A DNA stretch of 64,000 nt from NCBI GenBank assembly GCA_910577765.1, contig CAJTOV010000001.1:1-64000 (forward strand), written 5' to 3'. Position numbers and translations under genes: made by a program. Below the pieces are notes generated by a model. That model did not search any database. It was not told the origin of the DNA and was given only the letters and a program-made list of their open reading frames with translations. The stretch's first letter is position 1, and each line of letters begins with the position of its first letter. Positions 24,629 to 32,176 of this stretch are shown piece by piece. The DNA is from an uncultured Lachnospiraceae bacterium. GTDB lineage: Bacteria > Bacillota > Clostridia > Lachnospirales > Lachnospiraceae.

Positions 24629-25678
24629 ATGAAGAAATGGTTATCTTATTTACTTATGGCTATTATGATATTGACAATAACCAGCGGCTGTTCAAAGTCT
24701 GAGAAAGATTCTGGGGGAGAAACCGATACCCAGGTATCAGATACACAGAAGAGGGAAGAAACGCAAATTCAGAAAGCAGATTCTGTAGAAAACTGGCCGG
24801 AGAAAAGCATCAATATTGTGATTACATCCAGTGCAGGCGGTGACGGGGATTATCTGATGCGTCTTCTGGCAGCCGGCCTGGAGAAAGAACTGGGGGTCAA
24901 TCTGGTTCTTACCAATGTAACTGGAGGGAATGGCTCTGTAGGCATGGATGACCTGATGAAGAAGGAACCCGATGGCTACACATTTTATGTCAACAATACC
25001 TGCGCTTTAAGTGCCAATGAAGCCAACGGACTGGTGGACTATGATTATACGGTCTCAGATCCGGTGGGGATCTTTGCCAAGCATAGCGGAGAAATGATAT
25101 GGGTTCGGGCAGATTCTCCTTATAAGACGATGGAGGAGCTTGTAGCGGCAACAAAAGATGCACCAGGGAAACTGACGATAGGGGTGAGCATGGGTGGTTC
25201 TGTGTATGCGGCAGCCATGATGCTGCAAAAAGCAGGAGCAGAGTTCGCCCTGGTGGACGCAGCAGACGGTTCAGATCGGATTATATCCCTTCTGGGAGGA
25301 CAGGTGGACTGTTGTATCGCCGGATATGGAATTGGCAAGGAGTATATAGAAAGTGGGGATCTTCGTCCGCTTTGTACCCTGATGGGGTCCCGCAGTGAGG
25401 CACTTCCGGATGTACCTACAGCAGAGGAGGCTGGTGTAGAAGGGCTGGCAATTAATAATCTGTTTCTTCTTCTGGCTCCCAAAGGGACTGATCCGGCGGT
25501 TATTGAAAAGCTGAATAAGGCTGTCAGAAAAATAACAGAAGAAAACAAAGACTATGGGGAAGCCGTGACCTCCTACAGCGGTCAGAATGCCTATGCATTA
25601 GACGTTGGGGATACCATTGATATACTGGACCAGACAAGAGAGCAGTTTATGGCAATCAGTGATTTGCTGAAAAAATAA
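24629..25678 (+). CDS. tctC: TctC-type substrate-binding lipoprotein
   Basis: A 349-residue extracytoplasmic solute receptor (Bug/TctC family). The signal peptide MKKWLSYLLMAIMILTITSGC ends in a lipobox. After a Ser/Thr/Glu linker the mature domain begins NWPEKSINIVITSSAGGDGDY and contains TNVTGGNGSVG, DGYTFYVNNT and a closing ALPDVPTAEEAGV. The start at 24629 has GGAGAAGGAG upstream and gives a clean signal peptide; ATG 24599 would add ten residues rich in Arg and Trp. It binds the organic acid to be imported. Confidence 0.93.
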   Translation: MKKWLSYLLMAIMILTITSGCSKSEKDSGGETDTQVSDTQKREETQIQKADSVENWPEKSINIVITSSAGGDGDYLMRLLAAGLEKELGVNLVLTNVTGGNGSVGMDDLMKKEPDGYTFYVNNTCALSANEANGLVDYDYTVSDPVGIFAKHSGEMIWVRADSPYKTMEELVAATKDAPGKLTIGVSMGGSVYAAAMMLQKAGAEFALVDAADGSDRIISLLGGQVDCCIAGYGIGKEYIESGDLRPLCTLMGSRSEALPDVPTAEEAGVEGLAINNLFLLLAPKGTDPAVIEKLNKAVRKITEENKDYGEAVTSYSGQNAYALDVGDTIDILDQTREQFMAISDLLKK

Positions 25679-25680
25679 AA

Positions 25681-25716
25681 AGAAAGCCTTGTAAAGGCTG
25701 ATAGCCAGGGCTTTCT
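25681..25716 (+). terminator. Terminator-like hairpin after tctC
   Basis: AGAAAGCC (25681-25688) pairs perfectly with GGCTTTCT (25709-25716), followed by GTTTC. Confidence 0.6.
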
Positions 25717-25729
25717 GTTTCAAATATCT

Positions 25730-25780
25730 GTAACCATTTAGGCACGCTTTAGCGCGTACCTAAATGGTTGTGATTTTATT
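25730..25780. terminator. Hairpin between convergent tctC and mntP; dispersed repeat copy
   Basis: AACCATTTAGG (25732-25742) pairs perfectly with CCTAAATGGTT (25759-25769), followed by a T-rich run (TTTTATTTTTAT). Its left arm is the third copy of the GTAACC-TTCAG repeat family. Confidence 0.7.
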
Positions 25781-25781
25781 T

Positions 25782-26342
25782 TTATAACCCCGCCAGATGC
25801 TCCACCAGGATCTTCACCCCCATGAGCACCAGAATCCCTCCGCCGGCCAGCTCAGCCCGGGACTTGTACCGGGCGCCGAAGACCGTGCCTACCCGGACTC
25901 CCACTATGGAAAGCACAAAGGTGGTACAGCCGATAAAGGCCACAGCCGGAAGAATCTGTACCCGCAGGAAGGCAAAGGTCACTCCCACGGCCAGGGCGTC
26001 GATGCTGGTGGCCACGGCCAGGACCAGCATATCCCTGACAGCGATGGAGGCGTCGCAGGATTCCTCCTCGCCCCGGAGGGCTTCCCGGATCATGTTGCAG
26101 CCGATGATCCCCAGAAGCAGGAACGCGATCCAGTGGTCATAGGCAGTGATGGCGTCCTGAAAGCGGACCCCAAGCAGGTAGCCGGCCAGAGGCATCAGGG
26201 CCTGGAAACCGCCGAAATAGGCGCCGATGACCAGGGCATGTCTGGGGGAGAACCGGCACATGGAAAGGCCCTTGCAGATGGACACGGCAAAGGCGTCCAT
26301 GGAAAGGCCGACAGCGATGAGAAATAATTCTGGCAGGGACAT
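25782..26342 (-). CDS. mntP: Manganese efflux pump MntP
   Basis: A 186-residue membrane protein with six helices and the two conserved Asp motifs of the MntP (DUF204) family: [14 protein letters not shown] near the N-terminus and [16 protein letters not shown] in the second half. It exports Mn2+. The start is preceded by GGAGG. Its leader (26343 onward, read on the minus strand) is structured, but I cannot fit a known Mn2+ riboswitch. Confidence 0.95.
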   Translation of the reverse strand: MSLPELFLIAVGLSMDAFAVSICKGLSMCRFSPRHALVIGAYFGGFQALMPLAGYLLGVRFQDAITAYDHWIAFLLLGIIGCNMIREALRGEEESCDASIAVRDMLVLAVATSIDALAVGVTFAFLRVQILPAVAFIGCTTFVLSIVGVRVGTVFGARYKSRAELAGGGILVLMGVKILVEHLAGL

Positions 26343-26552
26343 AGGGGGAATCCTCCGTTTGGGGTTTGTTTTTGCCGGAGCCGGAAGCCGGGCAGGTGAA
26401 TGGGAACATTCCTGGAGCTGGCTTCCGGTGCAGCCGCAGCAACTGTAAATTGTAATATCTTATGCCAGGAACAATGGGAAAAGTCCTGGCATAAGGATTT
26501 CCTGTATATCTTTTGTAACCATTCAGATACCCATCTGGACGGTTACTGTCTT
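26343..26552. other. mntP leader and hairpins downstream of the MATE gene
   Basis: Three inverted repeats are visible. CCGGAAGCC/GGCTTCCGG (about 26378-26430) lies in the mntP leader. TATGCCAGGA/TCCTGGCATA (26461-26470, 26484-26493) is perfect. GTAACCATTCAGAT with its imperfect complement (26514-26546) is a copy of the dispersed repeat and probably ends the MATE transcript. Confidence 0.5.
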
Positions 26553-27920
26553 TTATTCCAGATTCTTAATCTTCTTTTTGTAAATCCGGATAAACAGTGC
26601 AGTACTCATGATCACCGAGATAATCTCAGCCAGAGGGAAGGCATACCAGACGGCAGCCAGTCCCACATACTTTGCAAACAGGTAAGCCAGAGGCAGCAGG
26701 CACAGAAGCTGTCTGGCAATGGAGGTCAGCAGGCTGTAAACCCCATTGCCCAGGGCCTGGAACACGGAGCCTACGATGATGCAGTATCCGGCGAACAGGA
26801 AGCTGAAGCTGATGGCCCGCAGGGCCGGAACTCCGATTTCCAGCATCTGCTGGGAGGCATTGAACAGCAGCAGCATGGGAGCCGTGAAGACCTGGAAGAT
26901 GGCAAACCCCACCAGCATAATGGAGACGGCAATGAAGATACTGAATTTGGCTGTGTCCATGATGCGCTTTCTGTTCCGTGCGCCGTAGTTGAAGGCAATA
27001 ATGGGGATCATGCCGTTGTTCAGTCCGAAGATGGGCATGAAGATAAAGCTCTGGAGCTTAAAGTACACACCCAGCACCGTCACGGCGGTAGCCGTAAAGC
27101 CTACCAGAATCAGGTTCAGGAAATAGGTCATCACGGAGCTGATGGACTGCATTATAATAGAAGGAACGCCTACCTCATAGATGACCCGGATAGTAGGCAG
27201 GCTGGGTCTAAAGCCCCGCATGCTGATGCTGACATCGGGATTCTTCCGGATGTTGAAGAAGATGGACAGCACCATGGCCAGAATCTGGCCGGTAACCGTG
27301 GCAATGGCAGCGCCGCTGATGCCAAGGGCCGGACAGCCGCACAGCCCGAAGATCATGACCGGGTCCAGGATAATATTGGTGATGGCGCCTGCACCCTGGG
27401 AATACATATTGTAGATGGTCCGTCCGGTGGACTGGAGAATCCGTTCCAGCACAATCTCCATAAAGATGCCAAAGGAAAACACCAGACAGATGGTCAGGTA
27501 CTGGACTCCGTACTGGATGATCACAGGATCATCGGTCTGGCTGGCAAAGTAGGCCCGGGTTCCGAAGATTCCAAAGAGGGCAAAGGCCAAAGCCCCCAGG
27601 ATGGCCAGAAAAATGCCGTTGACCGCAGCTCTCTGAGCTTCCTGCTGATTGCCCTCTCCCAAGGACCGGGAAAGAAGGGCATTGACGCCTACGCAGGTTC
27701 CGCTGGACACGGCGATCATCAGGCTCTGGATGGGGAAGGCCATGGACACGGCGGTCAGGGCCTGCTCCCCTAACTGGGCCACAAAGATGCTGTCAATAAT
27801 ATTGTACATGGCCTGGACCAGCATGGAAATGATCATGGGCAGGGACATGGTAACCAGCAGCCGCCCTACGGGCATGACCCCCATTTTATTCTGTTCCGGA
27901 CGGATTTCAGTTTCAGACAT
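26553..27920 (-). CDS. MATE family efflux transporter
   Basis: A 455-residue multidrug/toxin extrusion protein with twelve predicted membrane helices in two homologous halves. It shows the MATE opening VGRLLVTMSLPMIISMLVQAMYNIIDSIFVA and LGEQALTAVSMAFPIQ, and in the second half FGLNNGMIPIIAFNYGARN. ATG 27920 is preceded by AAAGGAG; the longer reading frame would add 43 residues without membrane or signal character. The substrate is unknown. It follows the AraC-type gene on the same strand but a terminator lies between. Confidence 0.93.
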   Translation of the reverse strand: MSETEIRPEQNKMGVMPVGRLLVTMSLPMIISMLVQAMYNIIDSIFVAQLGEQALTAVSMAFPIQSLMIAVSSGTCVGVNALLSRSLGEGNQQEAQRAAVNGIFLAILGALAFALFGIFGTRAYFASQTDDPVIIQYGVQYLTICLVFSFGIFMEIVLERILQSTGRTIYNMYSQGAGAITNIILDPVMIFGLCGCPALGISGAAIATVTGQILAMVLSIFFNIRKNPDVSISMRGFRPSLPTIRVIYEVGVPSIIMQSISSVMTYFLNLILVGFTATAVTVLGVYFKLQSFIFMPIFGLNNGMIPIIAFNYGARNRKRIMDTAKFSIFIAVSIMLVGFAIFQVFTAPMLLLFNASQQMLEIGVPALRAISFSFLFAGYCIIVGSVFQALGNGVYSLLTSIARQLLCLLPLAYLFAKYVGLAAVWYAFPLAEIISVIMSTALFIRIYKKKIKNLE

Positions 27921-27980
27921 AAATAGACTCCTTTCACCAGGGCCGGGAAAGCCCTGTTTCTTTTGCATGTTCCGGCATAC

Positions 27981-28006
27981 AAAAAAGCCACGGGAGCGGC
28001 TTTTTT
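27981..28006 (-). terminator. Terminator of the araC-type gene
   Basis: AAAAAAGCC (27981-27989) pairs with GGCTTTTTT (27998-28006) around an 8-nt loop. Read on the minus strand it ends in a T run. Confidence 0.85.
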
Positions 28007-28045
28007 TGCATGTAAACCCTATTCTACTATTCTTGAATTTTATTG

Positions 28046-28954
28046 TCAATCCTTCTTTGGTGTTCCCATTGCTTTAAGCTTGGCCCGGTACTGCATGGGG
28101 GTCATGCCGTGGAGGGTGCGGAAGGATTTGAGAAAACTGCTGTAATTGGTAAAACCACTGTTGGTGCAGGCTTCCAGGACACTGCGTCCGGCAGCGATTT
28201 CCCGGCGGCAGTTCTGCATGCGCAGGTTTTTTATATAATCGTGGATGCTTTCCATGGTGTACTCCTTAAACGCACGGGAAAGATGCTCCCGGCTGGTAAA
28301 GGTGTATTTGGCAAGGAAAGCCGCGGTCAGGCCAGGATCTGTGTAGTGGTCGCGGATGTATTCCACAGCGGTGGACACCAGGGTGCTGGTACAGCTGGAG
28401 GCTGGTAATTCCGTATTCTGGTCTTCCACAAGCTGGTTGATAAAAAGCTGGAGCTCTATGAGCTCGCTGGAGAGAATAATCTCCTGGCAGTCTTTGCGGA
28501 TATGGGGAATCTGGACCATCCGTTCCAGGAGACCTCTTAAATCCCAGGTGGATACGGCATGGGCATTCAGTATGACGATGTTCTTCTGCCACTGGGGTTC
28601 ACTGAGCCCGGACCGGCGGATAGCCATGTCCCAGATACCGGTGCTGATCTGGACTACAAGCCGGTCAGAAACCGTGTCCGTCACAGTATATCTGCCTGCA
28701 TGGTAGATTTCCGCCGGGAAGAAAACCATCTCTCCGGGATGCAGGGTGTAGAGATTTCCGAGAAAAGAATATTGTACATCACTGCCGGAGACCGGAAGAA
28801 CAATCTCATGATAAGGGTGGGAATGGACCACAGACTGCTTGTTGTGCTGGTTGGTGAACCAGGTTACAGCCACCTGGCATTCCTCCAGATGGATCTGGGC
28901 CATTTCCTGGGTAAGCAGAGAATCGGTGCAGTGGGTGATTTTCTGGACAATCAT
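28046..28954 (-). CDS. AraC-family regulator with cupin sensor domain
   Basis: A 302-residue regulator. The N-terminal cupin-like ligand domain (about 1-150) shows VVHSHPYHEIVLPVSG and LHPGEMVFFPAEIYHAG. The C-terminal AraC/XylS double helix-turn-helix (about 195-295) shows AAFLAKYTFTSREHLSRAFKEY and the conserved GFTNYSSFLKSFRTLHGMTPMQYR. ATG 28954 follows GAAGGAG; the longer frame begins upstream with no ribosome site. It is divergent from the TRAP/GH31 operon and is the likely activator of it. Confidence 0.9.
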   Translation of the reverse strand: MIVQKITHCTDSLLTQEMAQIHLEECQVAVTWFTNQHNKQSVVHSHPYHEIVLPVSGSDVQYSFLGNLYTLHPGEMVFFPAEIYHAGRYTVTDTVSDRLVVQISTGIWDMAIRRSGLSEPQWQKNIVILNAHAVSTWDLRGLLERMVQIPHIRKDCQEIILSSELIELQLFINQLVEDQNTELPASSCTSTLVSTAVEYIRDHYTDPGLTAAFLAKYTFTSREHLSRAFKEYTMESIHDYIKNLRMQNCRREIAAGRSVLEACTNSGFTNYSSFLKSFRTLHGMTPMQYRAKLKAMGTPKKD

Positions 28955-29312
28955 GAGCGGTCTCCTTCTTCCTTTTTCTAAAGTATATCTGGAAATATCA
29001 CATTTTGCAAGTTTTCGGTCACAAAAGGACGAGATTTTGTTTCTATATATTGGTAAAATTAGACAAAAGTAACAGAGAAAGTATGGAAACCGCAAGTAAT
29101 ATCTACAAAAATCCCAAGAGCAGTCCTGCGCCAATCAATGACAAACATACATATTTTGATATTCCGGCCCTGCCTGTACCGCTTCCTGCGGCTGGAAAGG
29201 TGGTCTGGTTTACGGCAGCTGTCATAGGGGCAGAACGGCTGGCCGTCCCTGGCAGACAGTCCTGGGTATTTCCGCTGAAGTATTAAAAAATAATATATAG
29301 GAGGAGTTTATT
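28955..29312. other. Divergent control region, araC-type gene / TRAP operon
   Basis: No ORF is supported. A -10-like TAAAAT (29054-29059) lacks a good -35, as is common for activated promoters. ACAAAAG occurs at 29021-29027 and 29063-29069, 42 bp apart (about four turns), a possible AraC-type half-site pair. The 29160-29280 part is GC-rich without a clear fold. Confidence 0.4.
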
Positions 29313-30341
29313 ATGAAATTACGTAACCATGCAAAGAAGGCAGCGGCACTGGCAGCAGCGGCAGCATTGACGCTGACCGCCTGCGGAGGCGGCAGTTCTG
29401 CCGGTTCTTCACAGACAGCCTCCGGTGAGCAGAGCTTTAATCTGAAGCTGAGCCATGGACTTGCGGAGGACCATGCCGTCCACATCCAGATGACCGAGTG
29501 GGCAGCAGATGTAAAGGAGAAATCCGGCGGTACCATCAGTATCCAGATTATCCCCAACGGACAGCTGGGCAGTGAGGCGGACAATATTTCCTCCATTCAG
29601 GCAGGCGGGCTGGATATGGCCAAGGTGTCTGCGTCTACCCTTGGCAACTTCAACAGTACCTGGGATGCCTTGTCTGTTCCCTATGTGTTCAATGATAAGG
29701 ATCATTTTTATAAGGTGATGGATGGCGAAATTGCCCAGGAACTCTATAAGATGACAGAGGGAGACGGTTTCATAGGCCTGACCTGGCTGGATTCCGGTGC
29801 ACGTTCCTTCTACACTGCCAAGACACCGGTCCGTGTGCCGTCTGACTTAAAAGGACTGAAGATCCGCACCATGGACAGCCAGATGGCCATTGATATGATG
29901 AATGCCCTGGGCGGTTCCGCTACAGTTATGAGCTACTCCGAAATCTATACAGGCATGCAGCAGGGGGTTGTGGACGGCGCAGAGAACAATATTACTGCCC
30001 TCCGTGACCACAGTGATGTAGCCCAGTATTACTGCTATGACGAGCACACCCGTATTCCGGATATTATCGTGATCTCTGCCAAGGTATGGAACCAGATGAG
30101 CGACAGCCAGAAAAAGATTATGACCGAAACGGCTGCCGCTGCCACAGAATCCTACAAGACCCGTTGGGCCGAGTTTGAGGAGGAAGTGAAAACGGCTGCC
30201 CAGCAGAACAATGTTACCTTTGTGGAGGATGTGGATACTGCCGCCTTCCAGGAAGCCTGCCAGTCCATCTATGAAAACTTAAAGAGCAGTTCTCCTGATG
30301 TTTATGCGGTTGTGGAGAAGATTCAGAACGCAGGAAAGTAA
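29313..30341 (+). CDS. dctP: TRAP transporter substrate-binding lipoprotein (DctP)
   Basis: A 342-residue solute receptor. A lipoprotein signal ends LTLTAC (Cys24) before a Gly/Ser linker. The mature domain is of the DctP family: LKLSHGLAEDHAVHIQM, GQLGSEADNISSIQAGGLDM, the conserved Arg region DLKGLKIRTMDS and MSYSEIYTGMQQGVVDGAENN. That Arg normally clamps a carboxylate, so the ligand is probably an acid. GGAGG lies 10 nt before the ATG. First gene of the TRAP/GH31 operon. Confidence 0.95.
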   Translation: MKLRNHAKKAAALAAAAALTLTACGGGSSAGSSQTASGEQSFNLKLSHGLAEDHAVHIQMTEWAADVKEKSGGTISIQIIPNGQLGSEADNISSIQAGGLDMAKVSASTLGNFNSTWDALSVPYVFNDKDHFYKVMDGEIAQELYKMTEGDGFIGLTWLDSGARSFYTAKTPVRVPSDLKGLKIRTMDSQMAIDMMNALGGSATVMSYSEIYTGMQQGVVDGAENNITALRDHSDVAQYYCYDEHTRIPDIIVISAKVWNQMSDSQKKIMTETAAAATESYKTRWAEFEEEVKTAAQQNNVTFVEDVDTAAFQEACQSIYENLKSSSPDVYAVVEKIQNAGK

Positions 30342-30353
30342 AGAGGTGGGACT

Positions 30354-30830
30354 TTGAAAAAGTTTGAGGAGATTTTGGACACGGTTATGCGTTTTATCAT
30401 GGCGGCTGCCATGTTTGCGCTTCTGGCAGGGGGAACATGGCAGATTACCTCCCGGTGGGTATTGAAGAATCCTTCTACGTTTACAGATGAATTTTTGCGC
30501 TATGTGCTGATCTGGGCCTCCATGCTGGGCTCTGCCTACTGCTTCTATAAGGACGAGCATCTGGCCCTGGATCTGGTAAAGGACCGGGTAAAGGGCGGTG
30601 TCCGGACGGCCCTGCTGGTGTTCATTGAGGCGTCGATCCTGTTCTTTGTGTGTTATGTATTTATTTTCGGAGGCTTTAAGCTGGTGATGAATGCCACCAA
30701 CCAGTCCTCTGTGATGCGTATTTCCTTTAAGCTGCTTTACGCGTGCCTTCCGCTCTCTGGCATTTTTATTGTGATGGCCAGAGTCATCAAATACGTACAG
30801 ATTTACATCAACAGCAAAGGAGGTAAATAA
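30354..30830 (+). CDS. dctQ: TRAP transporter small membrane subunit (DctQ)
   Basis: A 158-residue protein with four membrane helices and the typical DctQ segments TWQITSRWVLKNPSTFTDEFLRYVLIW and KDEHLALDLVKDR. The start is TTG at 30354 behind AGAGGTGGG. It lies 12 nt after dctP and 2 nt before dctM. Confidence 0.92.
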   Translation: MKKFEEILDTVMRFIMAAAMFALLAGGTWQITSRWVLKNPSTFTDEFLRYVLIWASMLGSAYCFYKDEHLALDLVKDRVKGGVRTALLVFIEASILFFVCYVFIFGGFKLVMNATNQSSVMRISFKLLYACLPLSGIFIVMARVIKYVQIYINSKGGK

Positions 30831-30832
30831 GC

Positions 30833-32146
30833 ATGGTTATTCAGGCTGTGTTAATGCTGTTTGGCTCGTTTTTCGTGATGCTTTTCGCAGGTGTGCCTAT
30901 CTCCGCCGGGATTGGTATCGCCTCCATCATTACAGCGGTCATGTGCGGGATGGATGGCAATGTCTTTGCCCTGACAGCGGCCCAGAGATGCTTTTCCGGC
31001 TGCGATTCCTTCTCACTTCTGGCCCTGCCCTTCTTCTCCCTGGGCGGGAATATTATGAATAAGGGCGGAATCGCCAAACGTCTGGTCCGTCTTGCCAGAC
31101 TGCTGGTAGGCTGGGTGCCCGGATATCTGGCAGCCACCAATGTACTTGCCAATATGTTTTTCGGTGCAGTGTCCGGTTCTTCGGTGGCAGCCACCTCCGC
31201 CATGGGTTCCATTATGAGTCCCCTGGAGGCAGACGAGGGGTATGATCCCAACTATTCCGCTGCTGTCAATATCTGCTCTGCACCTACCGGGATTCTGATT
31301 CCCCCCTCCGGCCCGCTGATCCTTTACTCCATCACAGCCGGGGGAGTGTCTGTGGCGGCTTTGTTCATGGGCGGTTATCTTACCGGCGGTCTGCTGGGAA
31401 TTGCCGTGGCGGCCCTGGCCATTTTCCTTGCTGTCCGGAAAGGCTATAAGGCATCTTCCGTCAAGGAGGCAGATCCGGCATGGAAGATCTGGCTGGACGC
31501 GGTACCGTCCCTTCTGGCGGTGATTATCGTTATGGGCGGTATTCTGTCGGGGATTTTCACGGCTACGGAGGCAGGAGTTGTCATGTGCTTGTACTGCGGC
31601 CTTCTGGCCATTATTTACCGGGAGATGGATTTTAAGACCTTTTATAATCTGCTGGCCGATACCATGAGAAGCTCTGCAACCATTCTGTTCCTGATTGCAT
31701 CTTCCTCCATCATGTCCTATGTCATGTCCTATACCGGTATTCCGGCAGCGATCAGTGATGGACTTATGAGCATTTCCAGCAACCGCTATGTGATCATTCT
31801 GATCATGAATGTGTTCCTGCTGGTCATGGGGATGTTCCTGGATCTGACCCCTGCGGTTCTGATCTTTACCCCTATCTTCCTTCCCATCGCCACCAGCGTA
31901 GGGATGAGTCCGGTACACTTCGGTCTGATGCTGATTATGAACCTGGGGATCGGTTCTGTGACACCGCCGGTAGGCTCCTGCCTGTTTGTAGGCTGCGGGG
32001 TGGGCCATGTGAAAATTGAGGGTGTCACCAGATATATTGTGCCGATCTTTTCGGCCATGGTAGTGGCACTGTTGCTGGTGAGCTTTATTCCGGCGATTCC
32101 GCTGCTGGTTCCTTATCTGTGCGGCCTTGTGCCCAGCATGTGGTAA
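30833..32146 (+). CDS. dctM: TRAP transporter large permease subunit (DctM)
   Basis: A 437-residue polytopic permease with the DctM family sequences LALPFFSLGGNIMNKGGIAKRLV, FGAVSGSSVAATSAMGSIM, SAPTGILIPPSGPLILYS and GSVTPPVGSCLFVGC. It drives Na+-coupled uptake of the solute handed over by DctP. AAAGGAGG precedes it inside the dctQ 3' end. Confidence 0.96.
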   Translation: MVIQAVLMLFGSFFVMLFAGVPISAGIGIASIITAVMCGMDGNVFALTAAQRCFSGCDSFSLLALPFFSLGGNIMNKGGIAKRLVRLARLLVGWVPGYLAATNVLANMFFGAVSGSSVAATSAMGSIMSPLEADEGYDPNYSAAVNICSAPTGILIPPSGPLILYSITAGGVSVAALFMGGYLTGGLLGIAVAALAIFLAVRKGYKASSVKEADPAWKIWLDAVPSLLAVIIVMGGILSGIFTATEAGVVMCLYCGLLAIIYREMDFKTFYNLLADTMRSSATILFLIASSSIMSYVMSYTGIPAAISDGLMSISSNRYVIILIMNVFLLVMGMFLDLTPAVLIFTPIFLPIATSVGMSPVHFGLMLIMNLGIGSVTPPVGSCLFVGCGVGHVKIEGVTRYIVPIFSAMVVALLLVSFIPAIPLLVPYLCGLVPSMW

Positions 32147-32176
32147 AAATATATAAAAACGAACGGAGACAGAACC

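Noticed and set aside
26400..27773. 457-codon plus-strand frame opposite the MATE gene
   Set aside because: His/Asp/Gly-rich translation with no motif; the minus strand encodes a full 12-helix MATE protein.
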